Shown here piece after piece: positions 48,705 to 59,686 of a stretch of DNA of 64,000 bases; position 1 is the first letter of the stretch, and every line of letters starts with the position of its first letter. The translations under genes were made by a program, and so were the position numbers. Below the pieces are notes generated by a model. It saw nothing but the letters and a program-made list of their open reading frames with translations. It made no database searches and was not told the origin of the DNA. The DNA comes from Erythrophleum ivorense (taxonomy: Eukaryota; Streptophyta; Magnoliopsida; Fabales; Fabaceae): contig JAIUCV010000007.1 of the NCBI GenBank assembly GCA_026724425.1, forward strand, positions 27,504,462 to 27,568,461, read 5' to 3'.

Positions 48705-48785
48705 GCAACATAAGGCCTTATAGCGCGTAAGGGTAAGGAGATGATCGAATAAGACATCTGGAGATTTTAAGTCAAGGTAGAGAAT

Positions 48786-49091
48786 TGTGATGATGCCTTC
48801 AAATCTTAAAACCTAAGTCCCACATCGGATAGAACTCAGATGGGAAGAGAATTACTCATATATAAAATAGGGGACAAGTCCCACCTCGAATAGAATTGAG
48901 TTGGGAGTAAGATTGTTTGTGTATATAAAGAGGGCTTCTACATCTACCTTGTACCTTGTATCATTCAGTCTCAATAGTATAAAGTTTTTTTTCCCTGCCC
49001 ATGGACGTAGGTCACATTAGTCGAACCACATTAGTTTTCTGTGTCATTCTTTCTTTTCTTTTTACTTTCTTAATACTGCCAATTTACAACA
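48786..49091 (+). repeat. 3' LTR of the copia-3 fragment
   Basis: TGTGATGATGCC follows a purine-rich stretch (GTCAAGGTAGAGAAT), and the segment ends ..TTTACAACA. A TATA-like TGTGTATATAAAGAGG lies at about 48917. It carries AAGTCCCACATCGGATAG, shared with the TRIM. Module C-type sequence resumes at 49092. Confidence 0.7.
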
Positions 49092-50250
49092 ATTAAATTA
49101 TCTTTTTCTTCTTATTAATTTTTTTAATTATTTCTTCATTTATACATCCTTTCTTTTTCTATTAATCAAGATAAAATTAAAAAAATAATTAATATCACCT
49201 TAAAATTTTAAAAAGATAAAAATTTCCATTATTCTACAATGAAAAAAGCAACTTTTCTTAATGTCTCACTAGTGTCACATCTACTTTAATTTTGTACATT
49301 TTGGTCTTGATGTAATTCGTGATCTTTTTTCAGACCAAGAATGATAGTATGTGCCAATGAGTTTGGATCCTCTGAAGTGCAGAAAGATAAAGTGTCTCTG
49401 AAGTATCTCACACCTTTCTTATTTTATTTATTTTTATTTTTTAATATTAATATTTTAATAACAAAACTGTCTCTGCAACTTCTCACTTCAGAGGCAATTC
49501 ACAGATGCTCACTTCAGAGGATCCGTGCCCTCATACAAGAGGCTTGTGAGACATTTTTCAAACCAATAGTGCTGGTACGTGCCAATCGTATGAAAGGCTC
49601 GTGATTGACCGGTCATCTCATTAACGAGTTGGATTATCATTTCCTGAAAAAAAAAAAAGACTTAAATTTATGCATATGGGGATTCGTTGAATGCAAACCA
49701 ATTTTCCAATCATATATATATTTGATAAAATGGAACCCAAAAATTAAAATGCAAAAGATGAAATCCTTTTATAATATAAATATGCTAATAGAGTTGAAAA
49801 GAAATATTAATATACCGAAAAGAAAAATATTATATTTTGATATTACATTATTTAGATATGTCATATATATATATGACAAAAAGATTGACATTAATAAATT
49901 TTGTAGTGCAATAACCAATAGTTTTTAAATTAAACTAACCATTGAAGTAGTAAAAATACTAATTTATAATTCATTGATTCAATTATAATTAAAAAATAAT
50001 TTAAATAATAATAATTAAATTTATTTATTTATTTTATATATTAAAAATGTAACATAAAAAATAATAACAAGTAAATATTAAAAAAATTTAAAATATATTA
50101 TACTAATTATATAAAAAATAAATTAAATATGACATAATATTTTAATTTTAATTTTTTTAAAAATATGTTTATATAATTTAATAAAAATTACATAAATTTT
50201 ATTTTTATTTTTCATCTATTATATTAAAACTTTAGAATTATAACCAATGC

Positions 50251-50310
50251 AACAATAGTAGCTTAATAGTAAAGTTGTGGCTTACCATTTGAGAAGGAGG
50301 TGCAAACCAC
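50251..50310 (+). repeat. tRNA-like relic 1 in module C
   Basis: An A-box-like TAGCTTAATAGT (50259-50270) is followed 40 bases on by a B-box-like GGTGCAAACC (50299-50308). The paralogous copy is near 27673. Confidence 0.4.
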
Positions 50311-50393
50311 ACGTTAGATGTTTTGATTTTCTAAAATTAAAGCACAATAAAGACTTTATATTAAAAATTACATCTAATAATTGAAGATTTATA

Positions 50394-50462
50394 TTAGCTC
50401 AAGGGAGAGCGCGTTGATTCACACCTTAGAAGAACAAGGTTCAAGACTCTACAAAGCTAATT
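50394..50462 (+). repeat. tRNA-like relic 2 in module C
   Basis: An A-box-like TAGCTCAAGGGAGAG begins at 50395. A B-box-like GGTTCAAGACTC is at 50443-50454, 48 bases further. It matches the relic at 27821. By spacing it is the best of the four, but no full cloverleaf or acceptor stem was found. Confidence 0.45.
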
Positions 50463-52063
50463 TTGCGAAATAATATATATGGATGCTGCTTCAGCATCGA
50501 TTTTCATCCAAAATTCACTCGTTCAATCCAATTCTTAATCAAGTTTGATCTATTTTAAATGAGGCTGATTTTGAAGTACTTTCAATTCAAACATATAGCT
50601 GGTTCACTATTTTTTCAGTTGAATTTATAAATTTAATGCAATTTGGTTCTAATAACATTGCATAACAATTAATAATCAATTTCTACATTATGTTTAATAA
50701 CCTACGCTTGAATTCTTGATAGAAATTAGATACTCTCATACAATGGAAAGTTCTCTCCCACAAGATGAAATCTAGATTTTTCATATGGAATCAGATTGGA
50801 AATTACTATTTTATCTTCCATTTCTATAATTAATTGATAGTTTATTATTTTTAACGGAGGATATTTTAGTCTTTTTGTCATCTTTTAATTTTAATATTAT
50901 TTTTATCTAGCTAAATATAAAAATATAAAAATATTTTATATTTTTTTAAAATATAACAAACATAATTTTAGACCATAAAATATTTTTTAATTTTAATTCT
51001 CAATCTCATAAAAATCACTTTATATACAAAACTGCGTTTTACTACTGTTGACTAAGTAGTCTAATTCTTTGCACATTTTCCGTCGATCCTCACCTAGCGC
51101 TTTGCACTTGATGTGGTTATCATCTATATTAATGGTTTAGCCATTCCTGAGATATTAAATAACTCATATCAGCTGCATTTTTGGGATATATATGTCTCAA
51201 CACAACATGTCACCCATACTTCAAAATAATAATAGTTGTTTAGGTCAATCAATCTTGTACATTTCCTCCGACTTGCGAACTGAATTTTGTAAAATTTTGC
51301 TACAAAGAGATCAGCGATTTTGTTGTAGTAATAATTTGGCTGAGATATCAAACTCTCCTTAAATTATTTTCAGATTTATATATATATATAATAACGAAAA
51401 ATTAATTTATATAGATTTCAAAATGATTTAACGATAAGAAAGTTCAACTTTTCAAAAAGTTAAACTCTCAGTAACATTATTTATTTATTTTTAATTTATG
51501 TCACAAGAATAGAGTAATAAGTTATGAAAACCATGGAATATACTTCTTTGAACAATTTTTAAAATTTGAATCCTTTATAATTAGGGGAAGAGAGTGGGCC
51601 TCACATATTTTTTGTTCATTTTACTTTTTTTTCCCCTTCTTTCTCTAAATTTATTTAGTGTATACTCCCGATAAATACATAAGATTTAGACTACAACTTT
51701 TATAATATTAGTAGAGGCATGTGTATGGGATGGCCAAGATGGGCCCCGTATGCATAGAAAGTCATCTTGGACATCTCATGTACATACCCCCAGCACAAAG
51801 GAAAAGTCCGTATCTTCTCACCCTTTGTCAAAAAATAATAATAAAAAGAGATAAAAATTGATGAAAAATAATTAGAAAAACATAATAAATATTATTTAAA
51901 AAAATGGACACCAACAAAAAGAGTTGTAATAGATAGAGATAAGAGAAAAGACTGCAGAACAGTGGGAGAAGATTGATGATTAGGTAAAAATTCTAACATT
52001 GCGGCATAAATGACACTAGATAATCATGCCATACTTGACGACGTGATAATTAACATTTAGCTT

Positions 52064-52571
52064 TAACTATTGTTGTTAAACTTATGAGTTGACTCTCCGA
52101 TTTTAACGAGTTTAAGTTTCTACTTAAAAAAATCGTGTTAACTCGTTTATAAATTTGCACTCAATACAAAACGGTTTAATTTATCTTTGATTTAGATAAA
52201 TTCAATTAACTTAACGTGTTTTGAATCAAATTTGACGAATTCCCATATAATTAATCAAATTGAGTTTAAAAAGAATAAAAATTATTAAATATAGTACAAT
52301 CTATTAAAGAGGGACTCAAAAATAATATTTATGTATAAATTTTATTAGAATTTTTACATTGAAAAATATGAATTATAAAATATAAATAATTTTATTAAAA
52401 AAAATTGGTATAATTTAAAATGTATTTAAATGAATTTCTATTTGTATATTATATTTTATAGGTAATTATTAACAAATATAAACTCTTACGAGTTTACGAT
52501 ACGAGTCGATGTTACGAGTTTATCATCTCTTTACGAATTTACTTAAACTCACGAATTTGACAACCTTGACA
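52064..52571. mobile_element. MITE-like insertion in module C
   Basis: Module A1 lacks it (GATAACTAAATTGACG at 29658). The ends are inverted repeats: TTGTTGTTAAACTTATGAG on the left, and GGTTGTCAAATTCGTGAG when the right end is read backwards. About 500 bases, no transposase. The module A2 copy was hit at the same place by a different MITE. Confidence 0.6.
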
Positions 52572-52778
52572 TTAACTAATTTGATGATATCAATAAGAAA
52601 ATAAAGGATTTTTTTTTCTTTTTTAAATGAAGTTGTAGAACCAAACTAACAATTTCACCATACATAAATTACCAGTGTATTGCACAGCTAATTTGACCGT
52701 GTTAGTTATTTTAATTCTTTTTATAAACAATTTCTTCCCATCTTAAACGGAGGAACATAATGGTATATATAAAGTATC

Positions 52779-52782
<4 letters not shown>

Positions 52783-52821
<39 letters not shown>
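52783..52821. repeat. (TA)n microsatellite
   Basis: A near-perfect TA run upstream of the NLR. Shorter or diverged TA runs occupy the equivalent place in the other modules (29864, 33136). Confidence 0.9.
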
Positions 52822-52825
<4 letters not shown>

Positions 52826-53548
52826 AAATTTAATTTTTGATACTTTTTGGCATGATAGTATATGTGTGTATATATATATATATGTATGTATGTATATAGA
52901 GTATCTTTTCAACCAATGAACTCTAACTTACTAATTTATTGATATGGGTCTCGTTTCTTAAATTAAAGAATATTAATTTAAATTTTATTTTTGAAACCAA
53001 ATTTAAAAATGAAGCAAGGAAAAGTACCAGCTTATGTAGATAAATAAATTCACGACGGATCAAATTCATTGCATCTTTAAAGAGAATAATAAAGTTGTGC
53101 CAAAGCATTAAAAGATGAATGAAAAGGAAGTTTAATCAGATAAAAAAAAGTAATAAAAAGCAAGAAAGAGAGACTTCAACTTTTCCAGACATTAGAAATT
53201 TGGAATATTTAATTACGAGCACATCCTTATTGATCATTATTTTTGTTTCAAAATAATTGGCATTTAAGATAATTATATAAAGGTTAAAGAATTATTAAAT
53301 AATCTAAATTGTAGAAAATTATAATTACTAAAATATTCTTATATTAAAAGATATAAAGTATTAAATTATCTCTCTCTTTTTTAATTTTTTAATTTTTTAA
53401 TTATTTCCTTATTTACACATACTCTCTTTTGTTATTAACAAGGGTAAAATTATAACAAAAATAATCAATATTATCTTAAAATTCTAAAAAGATGATTATT
53501 TTTAAAAAATTCCCAAAACGTCAATTATTTTACAGTGGAGAAAGCAAC

Positions 53549-53632
53549 TTTTTCCAATGCCTCGAACGCGGATTGACTAATTGGTTCGACTTTTTCTAAT
53601 GCCTCGAACGCGGATTGACTAATGGCTACGAC
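53549..53632 (+). promoter_or_regulatory. 42-base tandem duplication carrying a W-box-type motif
   Basis: Two adjacent 42-base units each contain GCCTCGAACGCGGATTGACT. TTGACT (53573-53578 and 53615-53620) fits the WRKY-factor W-box TTGAC[CT]. Modules A1 and A2 have a single unit (TTGACT at 30616 and 34032). Another TTGACT at 54129-54134 is also kept at 34567 and 26366. The units lie about 0.7-0.8 kb before the NLR start codon. Binding is inferred, and a six-base motif alone is weak. Confidence 0.45.
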
Positions 53633-54322
53633 TTTTTCATCCTCTTTCAAATTAAAGATTCCAAGAATTTGGTCTATGATGATATAATTCTAGAAATTAT
53701 AAAAATTGACGAATTTCCGATCCCTTTTAAATTCAAGTTCTTTTTTGTTTTGTTTTGTTTTTTAATTTTCTTATGTTTCCCTCGAATAAATAGTTTGAGT
53801 TTAAGTGGTTTTCTTTTTATTTTTTATAATAGTCATTATTTGGGGTCGATGGTCAATTTTTCGTAATGCAAATTAAGTCCCAATTTCGAAGTCCCTGCCC
53901 CCAAGAGTTTGTAATTGAACTCATATCAATATTAAACTTAAACTTACCTTAATCGATTTCCAATTTTCCATCTTCAATTTGTTATAATTAACTGTTCTCT
54001 CCGCTGGCTCCGTTCTATTTTTACTGCTCTTGGCCAGTATTCCATATAAACGAAGAATCAAAGGCTTTGATTGCTATGTCTTTTATTTTTTTTTATAAAA
54101 GGATATTCTTAAAAGCTTTAATTTATCATTGACTTATATTCTTTGATTAATGCAAAGTCTTTCTTTATTTTTTGGAATAACTGATCATGATGAACGTTCC
54201 AGGATGTTTCTCCTACCTCTCATTGTTTAATGGGAAATTGAAAGGCATATATGGTCCTCAAAACCATCTCAACTGGGAAGTTTGTGTTGGATACTTGGAT
54301 CCCATTCAAATCTCTCAAGTGA

Positions 54323-54520
54323 ATGTGTACTCCACATCTAGCTAACAAATGGCAGAGAGTGCTGTTAATTTCCTGCTGGCAAATTTGGCTGGGCTACTCT
54401 TGCAGGAATATAATTTGCCTAGTGATGTCAAGCAGAAAATCACGTTGCTTCGCGATCAGATGCGAACACTGGCTGCCATTCTCAAGGGCTCAGAGCAAAA
54501 GCGAAACAAGGATGAAGTAA
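54323..54520 (+). promoter_or_regulatory. Upstream overlapping ATG/ORF before the NLR start
   Basis: An ATG at 54323, 26 bases before the NLR ATG and in another frame, opens a 65-codon frame that overlaps the start of the NLR. If the transcript begins upstream of it, it could reduce NLR translation. The context (T at -3) is weak. The equivalent base triplet in the pseudogene copy is GTG, so it is not conserved. Confidence 0.3.
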
Positions 54521-57021
54521 TCAAAGAGCAAATTGGCCAAATCAGGGAAGTTATTCATGAAGCTGAGGATGTCATCGACACCTACGTCTACGACCTTAAC
54601 CGGCAAAGAATCGAACGTTGGTGGAACCCAGTCACTTATGTAAATCATTCAAAGCTACTTCATGATCTTGGGGACAAGATAGACAAGATAGAGAAGAGGA
54701 TTGAAAAAATAAATAGCAACAAAGAACTTGGCATGGGATTCGGTCAAGATTACCCTCGAGAGGCAGAGGCAGAGGCAGAGGCAGTGGCAGCGGCAGATTT
54801 GAAGAAACGCAGGAGAGAAGTTGAGAAAGATGATGTAGTTGGCTTTGACGACTACTCAGATGAGGTGATCAATCGACTCACGGGAGGGCATCGACAGCGT
54901 GAGGGCATCTCCATCATTGGTATGGGTGGGCAGGGCAAAACCACTCTTGCCCGAAAGATCTACAACAATGATCAGGTAAAGAGATATTTTAAGACCTTCG
55001 TGTGGACTGATGTTTCTGAAGATTGGGAAGCTACCACACTATTGCTCAACCTTTTGGCTCAAGTGGGATCAAGTCGTCATCAACAAAAGAGTATAGAAGA
55101 TTTAAAACAGGAGATCCAAAAAGAATTGGATTTGAGTAGTTCTAAAGAAATGAGTATGGAGGATCTAATAAAGCAGAAAATCCATGAAAGCATGAAAGGA
55201 AAACGATATCTCGTTGTCCTTGATGACATATGGAAACCTGAAGTATGGGGTACCATACAAAATGCTTTTCCTGATGACGACAAGGGGAGCAGAATATTGA
55301 TAACTAGTCGCTTTGATCAAGTTGCTCGTGTTGCAAATCCATCTTCTGAATCTATGTATAAGCTTCCATGTCTTAGCAAAGAACAAAGCTGGGAACTCTT
55401 ATCAAAGAGGGTATTCAAGGGAGAACATTGCCCTCCTGAACTAGAAGATCTTGGCAAACAAATGGCTGAAAGCTGTGATGGTTTACCATTATCCATTGTG
55501 GTATTAGCAGGCATTCTAGCAACACTGGAGAGGTCTAAAGCAGCTTGGTCTGTCGTCCATGGAAATGAAATTTGGCATCTTCTTCAACAAAAAGACAAAT
55601 GCATGAGCATATTGGCATTGAGCTTTAACTACCTACCACAGCATCTGAAACCATGTTTTCTTTATGTTGGTCTTTACCCTGAAGACTACAAAATTCCAGC
55701 TAGGGAATTGATCCGTCTATGGGTAGCAGAGGGGTTAATACAAGGAGATACCGGCAACAAGCAACCAGAGGATGTTGCTGAATACTACTTGGTGGAGCTT
55801 ATTGACCGAAGCTTGATCCAAGTCGAAAGCAAGAGGACTGATGGGGGTGTGAAAACATGTCGTATTCATGATCTTATGCGAGCACTCTGCATAGAAGAAA
55901 GCAGGAAGGAGAAGTTCTATGACGTCATTGCTAACAATAGCAATTCAAATCTGGCCAATCCTCGAAGACTATTCCTGTATCAGAAAGGTTCAACCTACCT
56001 ATCTTCCAGCCTTCATGCTAATCATTCATCTGTGCGTTCTTTGATTTTCTTCGCCAATGATGAACCTTTTGAGAATAGCGATATTTGTCTATGGAAAAAC
56101 AAAATGAATTCAATATATTGGAAATCCATTTTGGAGGACTTTATATTGGTTCGCGTCCTTGATGTCTACAAGGCTGGGATTGAAAGAATTCCTAATCGGA
56201 TAATGCAACTAATACATCTGAGGTACCTAAAGATAGACATAAATATTTCATTCATTCCAGATGAAATATTGAACCTATGGAATTTAGAAACTCTAGATTT
56301 GAGAACGTGGAATTTGGATCCAGTAAAATTACCTAGGAAAATAGGGAAACTTAACTGTTTAAGGCATCTTTTGCTCCGTCCGTATGCGAAGATGCCCCGT
56401 CTTTATGGTCCTTTAGACAATCTACAAACCCTTTCTACCGTTGCTCTTAAAGATGATCTGGGTTCCATCTTTACCAATATGCGCAAGTTGAGAAAATTGG
56501 GATTGTGCTACAAAGATAAATCCCGGTGGAATCCGGGTAAGTTCTGGCCAACCCTTCCAACCTTATCCGATGTAAAAACACTCAAGATTGAGGGGCCTGC
56601 TATCCTTCCAGAAGAAGTAGTTTTGTTTCCTTCGAATCTCACCAAGATAACATTGATATTCCCGCGGCAACTAGATTTTCATGTCTTGGAACTTTTGGGA
56701 GCCATTCCCAATCTCCAGATTTTGAAATTATCTTATTTTGTAAGTAGTGTCGACATTGACTGTAAAAGTGGACATTTTCAAAAGCTCGAAGTTTTTCAAA
56801 TGAAACAGGGAGAATGCAGAAATTGGCATTTGGCCAGAGGTGCAATGCCTCTCCTTCAAAGCCTGTCTATCTTTTACTGCGAAAGCTTGATTAAGCTCCC
56901 TGATGAACTATGGTCATTATCTGATTTGCGAAATGTGGTAGTGGCAGAGCCATCCGACCAAATGGCAGATTATCTTGCAAAACTAAAGATGAAGGATGGG
57001 TGCAAGCTTACAATCCTTTAA
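54349..57021 (+). CDS. CC-NB-ARC-LRR disease-resistance protein (NLR), intact
   Basis: An intracellular immune receptor that would detect a pathogen effector, directly or through its action on a host protein, and trigger defence. One exon, 890 codons, within the usual CNL size. An Rx-type coiled-coil domain covers residues 1 to about 130 with EDVID at 73-77. The NB-ARC runs from about 168 to 520: P-loop GMGGQGKTT (191-199, Lys 197), kinase-2 LVVLDDIW (288-295), RNBS-B GSRILITSR (313-321), GLPL (378-381), RNBS-D around CFLYVGLYPED (436-446). The MHD position reads IHD (506-508). LRRs occupy about 595-885. A Glu-Ala repeat (138-149) links CC to NB. The start ATG has G at +4 and is conserved in the pseudogene. 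The overall pattern resembles RPP13/RPP8-like CNLs; the recognised pathogen cannot be told. Confidence 0.96.
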   Translation: MAESAVNFLLANLAGLLLQEYNLPSDVKQKITLLRDQMRTLAAILKGSEQKRNKDEVIKEQIGQIREVIHEAEDVIDTYVYDLNRQRIERWWNPVTYVNHSKLLHDLGDKIDKIEKRIEKINSNKELGMGFGQDYPREAEAEAEAVAAADLKKRRREVEKDDVVGFDDYSDEVINRLTGGHRQREGISIIGMGGQGKTTLARKIYNNDQVKRYFKTFVWTDVSEDWEATTLLLNLLAQVGSSRHQQKSIEDLKQEIQKELDLSSSKEMSMEDLIKQKIHESMKGKRYLVVLDDIWKPEVWGTIQNAFPDDDKGSRILITSRFDQVARVANPSSESMYKLPCLSKEQSWELLSKRVFKGEHCPPELEDLGKQMAESCDGLPLSIVVLAGILATLERSKAAWSVVHGNEIWHLLQQKDKCMSILALSFNYLPQHLKPCFLYVGLYPEDYKIPARELIRLWVAEGLIQGDTGNKQPEDVAEYYLVELIDRSLIQVESKRTDGGVKTCRIHDLMRALCIEESRKEKFYDVIANNSNSNLANPRRLFLYQKGSTYLSSSLHANHSSVRSLIFFANDEPFENSDICLWKNKMNSIYWKSILEDFILVRVLDVYKAGIERIPNRIMQLIHLRYLKIDINISFIPDEILNLWNLETLDLRTWNLDPVKLPRKIGKLNCLRHLLLRPYAKMPRLYGPLDNLQTLSTVALKDDLGSIFTNMRKLRKLGLCYKDKSRWNPGKFWPTLPTLSDVKTLKIEGPAILPEEVVLFPSNLTKITLIFPRQLDFHVLELLGAIPNLQILKLSYFVSSVDIDCKSGHFQKLEVFQMKQGECRNWHLARGAMPLLQSLSIFYCESLIKLPDELWSLSDLRNVVVAEPSDQMADYLAKLKMKDGCKLTIL

Positions 57022-57600
57022 TGCCGCATAAGATTGATAGATCAGCTGGAATAACTGGTACATCTTCTATCTTTTCACTCTTCTCTTACGATTTACATAA
57101 TTGTTAGTTATTGTCACTCAGTACTCTGTATCATTGTTGTTGCTCTGCCATTTATTATTCTTGTTTTTGTTGTTTTTGGCATGATCATAAGAGGACAAAA
57201 TGCAAATGAAATTAAATAATAATTGAGATAAGTTGAACGTGAATTTAGAAAGAGTTGAAAAAACTAGATTTAGAATGCACCACAAGATTTTCAGTTGAGA
57301 TGAAAAATGACAAGTTCATCTTAATCATAAAATTCCAATTTAGATGAACTAAGGTGATAAAGTGAAAATATCAATTCAATTCTTCTTGTTTTATGTTCCA
57401 AACAATAGAATACAAGAATTGCTGAATTTTAGAGTGTTAACTCAGTAATTATATTTTACATATGACATTTACTTGATGAATAAAACATTTGTTTTGATAA
57501 ATAAAAAATGATCTTTATTATTGAAATTATATTTCAGAATGAAAATAAAAAATTGATTGAATGTGACTTGACAGACATTCGATGACTTTAGGAATAATAA
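57022..57600 (+). other. NLR 3' flank with possible poly(A) signal
   Basis: No coding sequence. AATAAA at 57479-57484 lies about 460 bases after the stop codon, and AATAAT variants lie near 57216. Which signal is used cannot be judged from the sequence. Confidence 0.35.
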
Positions 57601-59645
57601 AAATGCAGAGTAATATATCTAGTATACAAGTATTAAAGCCCTCATTAGTGCTTCTAAGTATAATCATAAAATTGACGGTTAATTAAGTTTCTTTATTGAA
57701 GCCTACAGTTTTATTAAATTTGGATTTTGGTCCTTAAAGTTTAAACTTTTTTAATTATATCCTTATAATTTTAAACAATATTGAATTTAGCTTCTTCTAC
57801 CAATAAGTTTTTGTCGATATAACATTAAATTTAACTTACAAAGCCAACTATATATTATTTTGGCATTCATAATATATATAATTCAAGCCAACTCACCCAA
57901 ATTACTTTACATAGATTGTATTATATCATACATGTGAATTAATTTTATTTTATCATCTATATTTATACTTTTTGTTAGCATAAATTATACATACACATAA
58001 TGTCAAAATGGCACATAATTATTCACATCAACAAAAATTAATAGTAAGGAAGGACTTTAAATTTTTTTTAATTTATAGGAATCTGATTACAAAATTTTAA
58101 ACCATATTTGACTAAATTAAAAATTAAATAAAATTATAGAAATTAAAATAATGATTAGTTCACCAAAATTAATAGATATGCACTAGGTGAAATCTCCTAA
58201 ATCATCTTGATATCTTATTTTTAATCAATAAATAGTTAGTTTTTCTATGATCGATCTTTTTCTATAAGAAAATTTGAGCAGAAGATATTAATTCTTCTTT
58301 CTCTGTTTGTTCTTAATTTCAGGAGCTAATATTAAAGATCAACCTCTAAATTGCAGTGCTGGTTATTGACGTCAGTATGTGTGTGTGTGTGTTTCATTTG
58401 GTATTGTATGCGTATTTGTTCGTGTAATATTTTTTATAATTACTTTTTTTATTGTTGATATTGGACTCTACGTCGTTGAATATGTCAAAGTTCACACGCT
58501 TTTGTATGGTTTGTCAAGTAAGATAAGTCTCTTGATTTTATACTTTTGTTTGTCTTTTGCAAGATTTGATTTATTGAAATAACTTTTGTTCTTTGTTTTT
58601 TTTTTTCTATCAACGCCATTTTTTATGTGGTTATGTTTTTGAATATTTTTGTGAAAAGCTAAATTGTATATTTAACCTTCATATTTTCTCTAAGCCTTTA
58701 ATTTAGTTTTTATGTATTTTTTTTTCTTTCTACAGACAAATCCTTTCACTTTTCCATCATTTTCAAACAGGTCCAAGACTTATAACACTGTTAAAGTTAC
58801 GCTTGCAAGCTAACAGATTGCTAATGTATCACAAGTCCAAGTTAATATAAACTTTCCTTCGTCCATGTAACATTTTAATTTGGTTCCCAAACATTCAATT
58901 TTCTTTTAATTCTGATCCCAATGTTTCCACTTTGTTTTTAAGTTAGTCCTTCATATTTTATTATTTGTTTCCACATTAGTACTTCCTATTAACATCTAAG
59001 TATTCCATTAGCCAAGTCAACAATTTTGACAGTGTTATAACAAGCATTCATAGTTAGGATGACGTACTGTTACCATCTCACAGAACATGCACCACAGTGT
59101 TATCATATTTAGGTCTACTTGAAATTGCACCTCGTTGAGCCAACAAACTCACACCATGTGCCTCACCTGTCATTGGTCTTTTATTTTTATTGAGAAAAAT
59201 TACTCCCTATGGAAAAAAAAAATCAGTTAGCGAAAGATTTTTGCCCCCTCTAATTCATTTGAAATCCATATCAAACATGGAAAGATAGGGCCAGAAATTA
59301 AATGCGGAATTTGAGACAAAATCTGTCCCTAATCTCAATACATGATATTTTGAAAATTTTATCTTTTAGCATTTATTTGTAATTAAATATTTTGTTAGTG
59401 AATGAATCTCTCCCCCAATTTTTTTTTTTTTAAACTTACTTCTAAAATCCTATCTCCATGTCTTTCCTCACACTCACTCACACTAATATTGTTCAACACA
59501 ATCACTTGAATTCTCTCATTCAACTCATTTAGCCATTGCCTTCATCTTTTAACTCAACAGGTCTCAAAACAATATTATTTAATTCAAAAATAATAATAAT
59601 AATATAAAATCATTAGATATTAAAATTGCTTGATGAATTTCATAA

Positions 59646-59686
<41 letters not shown>

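Larger units (their letters stand above)
49092..54348 (+). repeat. NLR upstream region, module C (with the end of module B)
   Basis: 49092-49260 matches 53354-53530 and the ends of A1 and A2, so it is the tail of module B. From 49265 (GTCACATCTACTTTAATT) a fuller module runs to the NLR start, colinear with A1 then A2. It contains two tRNA-like relics, a MITE-like insertion (52064-52571), long TA runs (52783-52821) and the duplicated W-box unit (53549-53632). No gene is present. The segment next to the start codon is also conserved before the pseudogene. Confidence 0.78.

Noticed and set aside
55080..56845. Minus-strand frames opposite the NLR
   Set aside because: They are shadows of a long, motif-complete plus-strand gene.
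58379..58582. Cys- and Val-rich small protein
   Set aside because: It begins in a GT microsatellite and shows no conserved features.
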